From Chaetoceros tenuissimus (lineage: Eukaryota; Bacillariophyta; Thalassiosirophyceae; Chaetocerotales; Chaetocerotaceae): a stretch of DNA of 64,000 nucleotides. The position numbers and the translations under genes are program-made. Position 1 is the stretch's first letter. Every line of letters starts with the position of its first letter. This document shows, piece after piece, positions 44,501 through 53,400 of the stretch. The notes below the pieces were generated by a model, which made no database searches, was not told the origin of the DNA, and saw nothing but the letters and a program-made list of their open reading frames with translations. The stretch covers positions 55,344-119,343 of the forward strand of contig BLLK01000071.1 of the NCBI GenBank assembly GCA_021927905.1, in the 5' to 3' direction.

Positions 44501-45087
44501 TAGAGATACTTCCATCAAGTGGCGGCAGAAAATTGTTGAAAGGATCAAAGACGAGTGAAGAAGATATTTCCACAGATCTCATGTTGAAATTGAGCGATTC
44601 TTTGTTACATCGTGAGGGACAATTTAGGCGCCTTCAAGATACAGACAAGACACCAAAATATGTCATAAGTCAGTTGCGAATTATTCCCGACGAAGAAGAT
44701 GTAAAGAAGTACTCTGCAACAGAGACAGAAAAGAAAGAAGAACAACAGATACTGTCAAGTTTGATAGGGAATGAGTTTGGTCAGCCATCTCTAGTTGCAT
44801 TTGCCGGAAATATCAACTTGAAGAAACAAATGACATCTGAAAATAAAAAAATTGATAAACTGGAAAATTTGGAGAAGATATTGCTTGAAGAAAGAAATGA
44901 GATAGAAGAAGAACGAAATAGACTGAGAAAAGAGAAAGAAGAGGACCTTACAAATCTTGTCCGGGAATTCGAAAATAAAAGGAGTGGATTTGATTTGAAG
45001 GAGGTCTTTGTAATGCAGGCTGTATTTCTATTTATAGGCTGCATGTTAGGAGCAGTATCAATATTCTTATGGAGAGGAAATAAGTGA
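29530..45087 (+). CDS. Giant multidomain secreted/type I membrane protein (15 exons, ~4,770 residues)
   Basis: Exons: 29530-31077, 31167-31235, 31318-33960, 34061-35041, 35120-35651, 35759-35865, 35941-38325, 38393-39839, 39910-40086, 40159-41131, 41214-42439, 42508-42564, 42724-43008, 43098-43787, 43862-45087. The signal peptide is best read from the ATG at 29572 (MRIALVIFLLLATDKVLF). In order: a ricin-like trefoil region (YVCLKARSLKKGS), two Cys-rich ACCxCGGG modules with Pro/Ser linkers, and a discoidin (F5/8C)-like domain (NLALGMQATQSSTN). A ~300-residue Pro/Ser tract follows, then two more discoidin-like units, an EGF-like CQCRRGY segment, FN3-like regions (LENLKPGKLYVLTLR) and a carboxypeptidase-regulatory-like segment (TDGNGNYE). 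Last come unknown modules, a coiled coil, and a single C-terminal membrane helix (VFVMQAVFLFIGCMLGAVSI). Probably an extracellular adhesion or cell-wall-associated protein (inference). Confidence 0.85.
32600..33540 (+). repeat. Pro/Ser-rich low-complexity coding tract (PSxxPS)
   Basis: Within exon 3 of the giant gene, about 300 residues of degenerate repeats such as SEPSLLPSSEPSRIPSSIPS. Typical of extended, probably glycosylated stalks in diatom secreted proteins. Unlike the protease minisatellite, the DNA is degenerate, so this tract is old. Confidence 0.9.
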
Positions 45088-45252
45088 ATGGATTTAGAGT
45101 TGTCTTGTAACAAAAAATTTAGTAAAAAGATTTATGTTTTATTCTATTCATCAATGAATACGAGATCAATACAGTACTCTCGGGAATAACGACACGTCAA
45201 ATGGATCGACATTTATTACAAATGATTCAGTACCCAAAAACTCAATACTTCC

Positions 45253-46839
45253 TTAAACTTTCTCATGTTCTTGCTCTGCAACAAATGCAAAATGCAGATT
45301 ATAAGATGTCATCTTCCGGACATTAGAAAACCGATAGCCATTTTCAAATAGTACCGGGCACCGTTTTGCCTGAAGGCGTTCAATGTGATATACGTGAGGA
45401 ATATTCCTTCTACCTCTTCTGATAGCCCCTGCCTCGGGAAACCAGGCGTTGGAGCAAAGTTTGCATTCTAAAAACCCTCTTTGTTCTGCCGATAAATATC
45501 CATCTTCACCCTCTGTCAAAATTCGTATCCTAGCATTGACTATGATTGAATTCGTTTCAAATCCCACAGTTGTAGAGATGATAATTTCTATACCACGTTC
45601 TACTATACGCTTCGGTAATTCAAGTTCTTGTTCAACCTTCACAAGGTCTGAGTGAACTGGAACTGTTGCAAAAGGGGAAATATATCGATCATCTTCAACC
45701 ACAATGACCCCATTATTCAAACATTTGACATAATTTTCAATGTACCGCAAACATTGATCGTTCTTATCTTCCCCAATTGTGTCGTCATTATAAACTGGAT
45801 GCAAAATACTCTGTCTGTATAAAGCTCTCAATTTTCCATTGAGATAATTCACAAAGACTGTCCTAGGCGCATTAGAATTGGGAGTCCTTGTAAGCACCAA
45901 GTGATGATTTATGGTCCCTTCGTTACCATCTTTCAGCACCCACTCGTCACTTAGACTAACATCAATAGCATCCCTAGTAGAAAAGAGTCTACAATTCTGA
46001 CAATAAACTTGTCGCCGCATATTGTTTTCTCTTGGACCATCATATATGTAATAGCCGAAGAAACCATTTGTCAGATCGAGAGCATTTATAGTGCTACATT
46101 GTGAAGTCATTTGACCATCACAAAATGCAAAAATTGCTTCTGCAGCAATAATATTTTGGCTGTATTTACACTTGCCAAATCTACCATTGTAATGTCTTAC
46201 GCCACTCGCAAAAGAAGCCTTTAACGATTTACCAAAGCGACCATTATTATCAGCCCAAAAAGCTATGGCATACCAAACTTTGGCCGCACGAAGGAAAAAG
46301 GGACCATTGGCGAATCGAGAGTCAACTTTTACAATATCATCATCTTCGCAATCAGGCTCTACATCTTCAAGATAATCCAATACTTCAAAATCATTTGGCA
46401 AATCAAGGGAATAAAATAAGTCACTGACATCTTTCCATGATTTCCACGCTGCATATGCTGAACGAACAGTACATGTGGAACTCTCATCCGAGAAGTGATA
46501 ACCAAATATTGAATATCCATTACTTTGATTGCGAGTTTTATGTTGAGAGTGAATACGTAAAGTTTCAAGTGAGAAACTGGTTCTACATGTATCATGGAAT
46601 GAGAAGCCAAAGTCATTCTGAAGTGGATATTTCCAGATAATGTTACTTTCAGATTCTGTTAGGAAATGATGCCAAAATGAATTCGTAGTTATGAGGTTCA
46701 CTAGATCTCTGGAGGTCAGGAATGATGCAACATGTTCTATGAGATCATCGGAAATACTAGAAAAGAAGTCAAGGGCAGCATCAGCACATTCTGGAAGCAT
46801 CGTGCAGTTAACTTTCACATCTTTGTGCTTCGATGTCAT
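45253..46839 (-). CDS. F-box protein
   Basis: 528 residues, single exon. An F-box lies at about residues 25-75 (FFSSISDDLIEHVASFLTSR, NLITTNSFWHHFL, IIWKYPLQNDFG), predicting a substrate adaptor for an SCF-type ubiquitin ligase. The remainder has no recognised repeat family such as LRR, Kelch or WD40. It contains an acidic patch (DVEPDCEDDDIVKVD), two NGRFGK motifs (NNGRFGKSLKA and YNGRFGKCKYS) and CxxC pairs (YCQNC, CKLC) that could bind zinc. Convergent with the giant gene; stops 165 bases apart. Confidence 0.85.
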   Translation of the reverse strand: MTSKHKDVKVNCTMLPECADAALDFFSSISDDLIEHVASFLTSRDLVNLITTNSFWHHFLTESESNIIWKYPLQNDFGFSFHDTCRTSFSLETLRIHSQHKTRNQSNGYSIFGYHFSDESSTCTVRSAYAAWKSWKDVSDLFYSLDLPNDFEVLDYLEDVEPDCEDDDIVKVDSRFANGPFFLRAAKVWYAIAFWADNNGRFGKSLKASFASGVRHYNGRFGKCKYSQNIIAAEAIFAFCDGQMTSQCSTINALDLTNGFFGYYIYDGPRENNMRRQVYCQNCRLFSTRDAIDVSLSDEWVLKDGNEGTINHHLVLTRTPNSNAPRTVFVNYLNGKLRALYRQSILHPVYNDDTIGEDKNDQCLRYIENYVKCLNNGVIVVEDDRYISPFATVPVHSDLVKVEQELELPKRIVERGIEIIISTTVGFETNSIIVNARIRILTEGEDGYLSAEQRGFLECKLCSNAWFPEAGAIRRGRRNIPHVYHIERLQAKRCPVLFENGYRFSNVRKMTSYNLHFAFVAEQEHEKV

Positions 46840-47268
46840 TTCTTTGGAAAAACCAAATGCTCCTCATGTGGGTCTAAATCTTGAAATAAAGCTACTTGAA
46901 GGTACCGGAGTATTATGATAAACGTTTGGCTGGATGTAAGTAGATGTGAAGAAGTGTGTATGATTACCAGCACTTAGTTGCCGCAGTGCTTCTTTTCTCT
47001 CATCTCATCTTTTTCCCCGTATGTTGTTATCTGCAGACATCAACAGTAAAATTTCTTGTGTGTACTTCGTAGGTACGTACATGCACCGAACAAAAGGGAT
47101 CCTATGAAGTGTCAATGACAAAATATCTTCATATCTTCTCATTTTTAAAAAATTTAAATTTAAACCTCGCCTTCCTCTTCAGATGCAGACCTGGAAGATT
47201 GCAAACAAAAGGTAGACCACAACCATCCATAAAATTCATTATCCAAATACTCTCTTCTTTTTTCCAAG
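46840..47268. other. Divergent intergenic region
   Basis: Shared promoter region of the F-box gene (-) and the secreted KEPT-repeat gene (+). No gene in it. Confidence 0.4.
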
Positions 47269-48287
47269 ATGAAATTCAGTACCTCAATCGCTCTCTCTTC
47301 ATTATTCACCATTGCTCATGCGTTACCTGACCAAATCATCAACAATAGATGTTTGGATAATGTTAGTGGCATTAGAAATCAAGTAAGTATCATTTTGAAT
47401 CAAGTCACCGTCCTCTCAACTCCACACATTCAACTCAATAACTGAACTTTGTTCATAGGTAAAGATCCAATGTAGAGTGCCTAATGCTGAACTCTTTGGC
47501 AATGGACAAGAAGGAACCTACAATTGCTTCAATCCAACCGATGTAGGAGAATGCAAGACCATCAAAGTAAAAATTCAGTACAAGATGATGAATGTGAATA
47601 ACAACATTGATACAACACTCATAGCTAAAAAGACCACCTTGAATTTCAATGGAGCTGAGCTGATTGATTTAGACAATAACTTTGAAATCGGTCGAAATAG
47701 CAACCATAAAGAAAACGAAGAAGTTGAAATCAACACTTGTGACAGACACTACGTGGATCTCACCATGAAACTTCAGCCAATTATTCCAAATGGGGAGGGG
47801 ACAATTGCAGATGATCAGTGGCGCAATAGCAAATGTAAGTGTTGCTTTCATTGTGATTTCTTCCGATCACAAGATACAATTTTTCACTTGTTTTCTTCTC
47901 AATATAGGTGGAATCGGAGGAATCATCTCTCTTTGTGGAGATAACTGTGAGAACACTGACCCTCCTGCAACCGATGAATGGGATACTACAAAAGAGGGAA
48001 ACTACATGTACAATGTAGATGAGGGCTTTCCAGGACCGAGAGACGATTTTGATTTCGACGTTGATGGTAGACCACGCGGTGCTACTAAAGATAAGGATTT
48101 GAAGGATCCTAAAGCACCTTCTATGGCGAAGGATGTGATTGTAAAATCACCATCTGTCGGTAAAGGATCCAAGGAACCAACTCTTGGAAAGGGAACGAAA
48201 CAACCGACTCTTGGAAAGGGAACAAAGGAACCAACAGTAGTGAGAAATTTGCAAAGTAGAAAAGGAAGAAAAGTGTTGAGAGCGTGA
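47269..48287 (+). CDS. Secreted protein with C-terminal GKGTKEPT repeats, unknown function
   Basis: Three exons, 47269-47382, 47459-47834, 47908-48287 (289 residues). The signal peptide MKFSTSIALSSLFTIAHALP is followed by a region with several Cys (VKIQCRVPNAELFGNGQEGT, CDRHYVDLTMKLQP) that may form a small disulfide-bonded beta domain. A Gly-rich hydrophobic strand CGIGGIISLCGDNC comes next, then a basic, low-complexity tail with tandem units (KGSKEPTLGKGTKQPTLGKG). This style of secreted protein with K/P/T-rich tail is common in diatoms; the function is unknown. Confidence 0.75.
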
Positions 48288-48754
48288 GGTATTCTTTGTT
48301 GCCATGGAATCATTTTTGCTCTAGGTCAATCATGAAGGGTTGAGATTTACAACTTGTAACCTCTATTACCAAATTGAGGAGTTGTGATGTTTTTTCGCCA
48401 AATGAATGAAAGCTCTAGATAGGTAAAATAACAGTTATGTTCACCTTATAAATGGTTTGGCATACTCCATCACAATATTACTTTTTTGTATACCAAGTAA
48501 TAATTGTATAAAAGAAGAGTAGGTCACATAGTTCAAAACAGTGTATAACAAAATAATTTCTAGTTTAGATTCAAGGATTGGTTGCAACGTCAAGATTTGG
48601 ATTTGGTAAAACAGAAAGAAAGTAGATGTTGCACTACCTATTCATCAAACTGTGATATCACATACAGAGAGTCTACAGTGAAATCTATTAGTTCATCTCA
48701 ATATGGTCATTCATACTTCTCATCCAAACCATTCACAGCATATCCAAGTTTTCC
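48288..48754. other. Convergent intergenic region; 3' UTR of the DsbA-like gene (minus)
   Basis: Holds the 3' UTRs of two convergent genes. If the DsbA-like gene encodes selenocysteine, a SECIS hairpin should lie here on the minus strand. By eye I found only weak partial matches, for example a 6-bp stem AGTATG/CATATT with an AA-containing loop next to ATGA and GA near 48680-48725. Its stem is too short to call. Confidence 0.4.
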
Positions 48755-49519
48755 TTATTCATTTGATAATTCATCAAAGATGCCTACAAAAGTAGATTTA
48801 CTCTGAGCACCAGAAAGGCCGTATGGTGCTTGATTCCATCCATCAGACGATTCATCCTCAATCCCAATCACAAAAAAAGGGACTCCCGAGATGCGATACT
48901 GTCTTCTACCCTTTTCAATTTCAGCCTTGACATCATCTTCACCATCATTGCTTTCCAAGTAAGATCTCAAATCTTCTACATCTTCGACTCCTAATGTTTC
49001 TCCAACAGATAGGAGAGCTGGAACTAGACTAATGTTCTCACCTTTTTCATACAATGCTTCAAAAAGAGCTTCGTTACTGCGATTTGTATCAATATTGCAT
49101 TTTTCTTGACAATATTTGACAAACCGATGAGCTTTCAAGGTATTGGGCCAGCTCTTCCAATTGGCAAAATTAGCACCTGATTTTCTGCCTTCTTGCTTTA
49201 GGTGACGAGTCCATCCTGAAGATCCCCATCTACGTATATTATACGCTTCGAATTCTTCTCCATTGACATTAGTATTTGGATCAATCATGTATGGTTTCCA
49301 CTCTACGTCAATCTTAGTGGTTGCCTTTTGAGCAAATGCTTGAATGGCACTCGTCAGCCTCTTTTGACCGACATGACACCAAGGTCACGCTAGATCGCTA
49401 AACACTTTTACCTTTATGCTTGTCGCCATTGCTTCTGTTTGTTGAATCGCTACTGTTGATAGGAATACCAAGACTGCAGGTAATAGGAGAAAAGATGGTC
49501 TGGGAGAAATCAAGCGCAT
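48755..49519 (-). CDS. DsbA/FrnE-like thioredoxin-fold oxidoreductase with in-frame TGA (candidate selenoprotein)
   Basis: Reading from ATG 49519: a signal-type N-terminus (MRLISPRPSFLLLPAVLVFL), then IKVKVFSDLA-(TGA)-PWCHVGQKRL. FrnE/DsbA2 proteins read FSDxxCPWCxxGxxRL at this place, so the TGA at 49387-49385 (codon 45) stands exactly at the first catalytic Cys. The frame is open before it (44 codons) and after it (209 sense codons to the TAA at 48755). The family C-terminal half is intact: helical insert, then the cis-Pro motif GVPFFVI near residue 215 and the terminal GAQSKSTFVGIFDEL. Predicted 254 residues with Sec45. Role: thiol-disulfide or isomerase chemistry, possibly in the secretory system. 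The alternative is a Cys-to-stop mutation. Confidence 0.8.
49385..49387 (-). other. In-frame TGA at the active site (candidate selenocysteine codon)
   Basis: TGA followed by CCT TGG TGT (Pro-Trp-Cys), replacing the first Cys of the CPWC motif. No other in-frame stop occurs between the ATG at 49519 and the terminal TAA. Confidence 0.75.
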
Positions 49520-49893
49520 TCAGTAGCTCACACTTCCACCAAGTTAATTTCTTTTTGACGTGTACCTAGGTCAGGTAACCGAACTAATCTAATAGTTGTT
49601 CAAATTCAAATGAATAGATACTCTTATACTTTTGAACTTCTCATCTCATCAGCCATCAGCTGCAGGCTGCAGACGTCATTTTTACGAAATTTGTTCTTTT
49701 TCTCTGGGGGTATGGAAAGGGGGTTAGGGTTGGGATCATCTCTCAGCCACCAAAATCATGAGCAAACGCCACAAACAAAAAGAACAACCGAAAATGAAGT
49801 TGAAAGTAATAGGAATGAAAGTCCGTGAACAACAACAATCTAAATCAACTCTCATTAGCACATATATATTTTTTCGAGAAAAACTATTCAACA
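49520..49893. other. Divergent promoter region
   Basis: Between the DsbA-like gene (-) and the BUD22-like gene (+). Short inverted GCAGGCTGC/GCTGCAGGC-type sequence near 49660; no gene. Confidence 0.4.
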
Positions 49894-51003
49894 ATGCCAC
49901 CCAAGAGGAGATTCTATAAAAAGAAAAAGAAGTCGGGAGACCCTGAAGAAATCCATAAGGAAGAAGCAGCATCCAAGTACTCTAGCCTCATATTCCAATC
50001 CAAGAAAGCTATACGAAAAGAAGCAAAGGTTGTAAAATCGTTTGAATGTCAAAAGATTATTCGGAAAATAAAATCTTTGAAGGATGAGGATGCAGCTAAA
50101 AATAGCAATGATGACTCCAAAGTAGAGGCTGCTGCTAAAGACCAAATGGATCAACTGGATGAGAAGCTAAAGACTTTGAAGGATTTTGATATTGATCATC
50201 TCGTTCATGAAGTTTTGAGAAAAGCAGGAATAGAGGAGAAAGAGGAATCACCAGAGAAGAAAGAAGACGATAATGATGACAATGCTACTAAAAACGAAGC
50301 TGTGGAGCTTGATGATTTCACAAAGAAATTGATCAAGTCTATGATGAAGCATAAGCGCATGTCATCTGCTTTAGAGTCGATCAGAGAGAAATTGATTGAT
50401 TACAATACTTGGCTGGCTCGGAAAGAGGATTTTCTAAAAAATGGTGGTAAAAATGCAAAAGAATCAGATAAGACTGTAAAAAGTGATGATAAAAGAGCTG
50501 GAAAGAAGCGGGGCAGAGACCTTGATCTGGAGGGGCATGATGGAGGAGCGGGAATGTTTATCGAATCATTGTCTGGTCATATTGCAGTAGATGAAGATGA
50601 TGTTTTAGAAGGATACGAAGGATTTGAGGCATATGATGGTGAGGAAGATGACATTGATGATTATATTGCGCAACCTAAGAAAAGGAACAGACCTGGACAA
50701 CGGCAAAGGAAAGCAAAGGCCATGGCCATCGAAGCTAGGGAGGCAGGTAGACATTGGGATAATTCCATAAATAGAAGAAAAAAGAAGAAACGCGTCGATG
50801 AGGATTTTGGTGCCAATAAGCATGAATCAGCTTCTGGTCTAGACAAATCCAAAGAGATCAATGTTGCCGAAGTTGCTAAGATGGGAAAAGACTGGAAAGA
50901 GGAAGGAAAGGCTCATCCTTCCTGGGCTGCAAGAGAGGCTCAAAAGGCGAAATCTGGTCTTGGTATTGTTGCTTTTGCTGGAAAGAAAATTACATTCGAT
51001 TAA
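49894..51003 (+). CDS. BUD22/SRFBP1-family nucleolar protein
   Basis: 369 residues from the ATG at 49894 (MPPKRRFYKKKKKS). Bud22 in yeast is needed for 18S rRNA maturation and small-subunit assembly; SRFBP1 is the animal relative. The N-terminal half is helical and charged with the conserved start of the domain (KAIRKEAKVVKSFECQKIIR), and the middle is acidic/basic low complexity with nuclear-localisation-like runs. The C-terminus HPSWAAREAQKAKSG...FAGKKITFD is the family signature (HPSWxA...xGKKxxFD). Single exon. Confidence 0.85.
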   Translation: MPPKRRFYKKKKKSGDPEEIHKEEAASKYSSLIFQSKKAIRKEAKVVKSFECQKIIRKIKSLKDEDAAKNSNDDSKVEAAAKDQMDQLDEKLKTLKDFDIDHLVHEVLRKAGIEEKEESPEKKEDDNDDNATKNEAVELDDFTKKLIKSMMKHKRMSSALESIREKLIDYNTWLARKEDFLKNGGKNAKESDKTVKSDDKRAGKKRGRDLDLEGHDGGAGMFIESLSGHIAVDEDDVLEGYEGFEAYDGEEDDIDDYIAQPKKRNRPGQRQRKAKAMAIEAREAGRHWDNSINRRKKKKRVDEDFGANKHESASGLDKSKEINVAEVAKMGKDWKEEGKAHPSWAAREAQKAKSGLGIVAFAGKKITFD

Positions 51004-51366
51004 TCCATTCAGAGTCTTCCTAATTATTACCTAAACTGAAAGTACTGAATAAAAGTGTATTTAAGTTAATAACGAATCGAGAATGCGATTCTACCAAGCG
51101 ATAGCTGATCGCATGATGCCACTCAGCTTTTCGTATCTGATAGCTATGATAAAGAAAAGACAAACTGCATTTTTGGTTTCTTTGAATAATTATGTATGTG
51201 CAATCACAACCATTGGTATTTAATTCTTTCCGCAACTTTATCTTCCTCATGATTTGACTTGCTCGTATGTAAATTAATGTAGTATATCCAAGTAATGAGT
51301 GATAGATGATAAATGTACTGCTGTTCTACTGAAGACCCAAACTTGTATTCATGACTGCTTTCAACT
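51004..51366. other. Convergent intergenic region
   Basis: Between the 3' ends of the BUD22-like (+) and duplicated membrane protein (-) genes; no feature seen. Confidence 0.4.
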
Positions 51367-52902
51367 TTACTGAAAAGCTAGAGCTACCAAGGAGAAAATT
51401 CCATGCAACAAGTAAAATACAGAACCAGCGACGTAACAGTCGATTCCTCTTCCGTACTGGTCTGTTTGAGAAACCAACTTCTTGATGGTATCTTCGACAA
51501 GAGGCTTGCAGGCATCTTCTAGAACGCTATTTACGCCTGTTAGATTTAGACAGCCCTTCACCGCTTCCGTTTCATTTTCTAAAGTAGGAAAAGTTGCAAG
51601 CATGAGACTACCAGCTGTCAAGAACATCAACGCACCAAGCAAACCAAAGCCAATAGATGCGAAAGTGGTTGTACTAGCCTTCCGGTCTCTGGTCAGATAT
51701 GACATGACCAACATAATCTCTGAAATAATCAAAACTGCTGCACCAAAAATCCATAATGCGTGACCAGTGTCAGGTTCATCTTCTTTAAGAACCTTTGGGA
51801 ACAAAAACAAATCGCCTACAAACCAGAAGATCACTCCTACCATAGCGACATAATGGCTTGAAGCATGTTTGCATGAGAACTTGTGATCCTTGATAGCATC
51901 AATAAATGTTGCAAGGAATAAAAGTATCAAACCGAACAAAAAGAAAGCAGCAGTACGATTGTTTTCTGGCATTGGGTCAAGAAGCTTCTCAGGAAGTGTG
52001 CCTGAATTCATAATATCTTCAGTCTCATAGTGTTTCTTATCAGAATGAAAATATGAAGATGCACAGAGGAAGCAGACACCCATGATGATTCTAAAAATAC
52101 AGGAAAAGAAACTTCTCGATGCCTCGGATAAAATGCCTAGTTGTCCAGGCGACTGGTTAATTTCGGTCGCAGTTGGCACTGGTTCGAAGGCAACAGCAAT
52201 CATGGAGCAAATTCCATGAACTAAGTAAAATACCGCACCAGCAACATAACAGTTGGCCCCTGCAACTTGATCTTCTTGTTCGAACATGAGGAAGGCACCA
52301 CTCAAGAACAGAAAAGTACCAACGAAACCAAAGAAAAGAGATGTAAAAGACATTAGACCAGCCTTTGTGACTCTGAGGGCTTGAAACATTACCAATTCTG
52401 CGACGATCAGAAACAGTGAGCCTCCAACCCATAGAGCATGTCCAGTGGTGGGTTCTTCTCGCTCATACACTTCCGGAAAGAAGAACAAGCTACCAACAAA
52501 CCAGAAAAAGATTCCTATCAAGGCGAGACAGTGGCTGGTGAGGTATGTGCATCCAAAATTTTTATCTTTGATAGCATCAAAAATGGTTGCTAGGGAAAAC
52601 AAGAGGAGACCGAATATGAAAAATCCTCCAACTCGATCATCATCGAGTGATTGTTTGTCGGTGATTTTGTCAAATGTCTCGACTTCGCTGAGAAGATAAG
52701 TTGCACCACAGACAAAGCAGACACTCATCAAAGTTCTAAATATAGAAGAAAGAAAATTTCTTGCAGCTGCTCTGTTGAAAAGAACCACATCAGCTAAATC
52801 TTCTTTAGTTTGGGACTCAATATCCTTTTCATTTTGCATGGGATTTTCTTGAGGATTCCCTTTGAGGAGCACCTCCTCCTCTTTCTTTTTGTCAGTGGTC
52901 AT
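51367..52902 (-). CDS. Internally duplicated multi-pass membrane protein (YrhK-like)
   Basis: 511 residues, single exon. Two homologous halves (about 45-245 and 262-510). Each starts with a SxxFRxxMxVCFxC helix (SSIFRTLMSVCFVCGATYLL; SCIFRIIMGVCFLCASSYF). Each then has FxxFGLxLxxLATxxDAIKDxxFxC, GxxFWFVGxLFxFP, GHALWxxG and a final CYVAGxVFYLxHGIxS. About five helices per half. The FWFVGSLFFFP region recalls the YrhK domain (tentative). The second half carries an extra ~50-residue Cys-containing insertion before its last helix. No transport or enzymatic signature recognised. Confidence 0.8.
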   Translation of the reverse strand: MTTDKKKEEEVLLKGNPQENPMQNEKDIESQTKEDLADVVLFNRAAARNFLSSIFRTLMSVCFVCGATYLLSEVETFDKITDKQSLDDDRVGGFFIFGLLLFSLATIFDAIKDKNFGCTYLTSHCLALIGIFFWFVGSLFFFPEVYEREEPTTGHALWVGGSLFLIVAELVMFQALRVTKAGLMSFTSLFFGFVGTFLFLSGAFLMFEQEDQVAGANCYVAGAVFYLVHGICSMIAVAFEPVPTATEINQSPGQLGILSEASRSFFSCIFRIIMGVCFLCASSYFHSDKKHYETEDIMNSGTLPEKLLDPMPENNRTAAFFLFGLILLFLATFIDAIKDHKFSCKHASSHYVAMVGVIFWFVGDLFLFPKVLKEDEPDTGHALWIFGAAVLIISEIMLVMSYLTRDRKASTTTFASIGFGLLGALMFLTAGSLMLATFPTLENETEAVKGCLNLTGVNSVLEDACKPLVEDTIKKLVSQTDQYGRGIDCYVAGSVFYLLHGIFSLVALAFQ

Positions 52903-53400
52903 GTCTTTCGTGTATTCTCTGGTTAGATCTTTTGTATGAAGTTATATTTCAACTTTTGTATTATTATTATTTTATAAGCAAGTGAAATAGAGAATGATTC
53001 TCAAATTGAGTGAGAAAGTGATTGAGGGGTTCTTATTGGGAAAGGTTGATGTCAAAATGATTGAAGGGTTCGTTTGCACTTTCATGATTGGCTGTATTGG
53101 AATGTCAAAGAACCAAAAAGATATTTACAAACCGTTAATTAACGTACTCATCAGTTTGCCAGGTCGGGCTTCGAGAATACTGGAAGTACGTGCATACCTA
53201 CTACATAGAGAACACTCTCTGGTAAAAAAATAAAAAACTAGTTACCAGTACATTTGGAAATTGGACGAACTTTCACAATGCAAGAATTCATAGGAGTTTC
53301 TGCATAGACATTCAACATCCTAAAAGCTTTAAAAACTATTACTCATCTCTCTAACAGCCACATTCAAGCCAAGAAAACATTCCTTATCAAAAAGTGAGCC
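52903..53400. other. Intergenic region
   Basis: Upstream of the membrane-protein gene and downstream of the pseudouridine synthase. A 79-codon frame at 52994-53233 has no family features and was not called. Confidence 0.4.

Noticed and set aside
48610-48660. A second SECIS-like candidate (ATGA, 11 bases, AA) in the same 3' UTR.
   Set aside because: The right-hand GA of the quartet is missing after the stem.
48680-48725. A hairpin in the DsbA-like 3' UTR with ATGA on the left, an AA-containing loop and GA on the right, considered as a SECIS element.
   Set aside because: The stem is only about six base pairs and the distance from the quartet to the AA loop is shorter than the SECIS consensus. 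I do not claim it.
52994-53233. 79-codon plus-strand frame upstream of the duplicated membrane protein.
   Set aside because: No homology features or splice context; probably chance.
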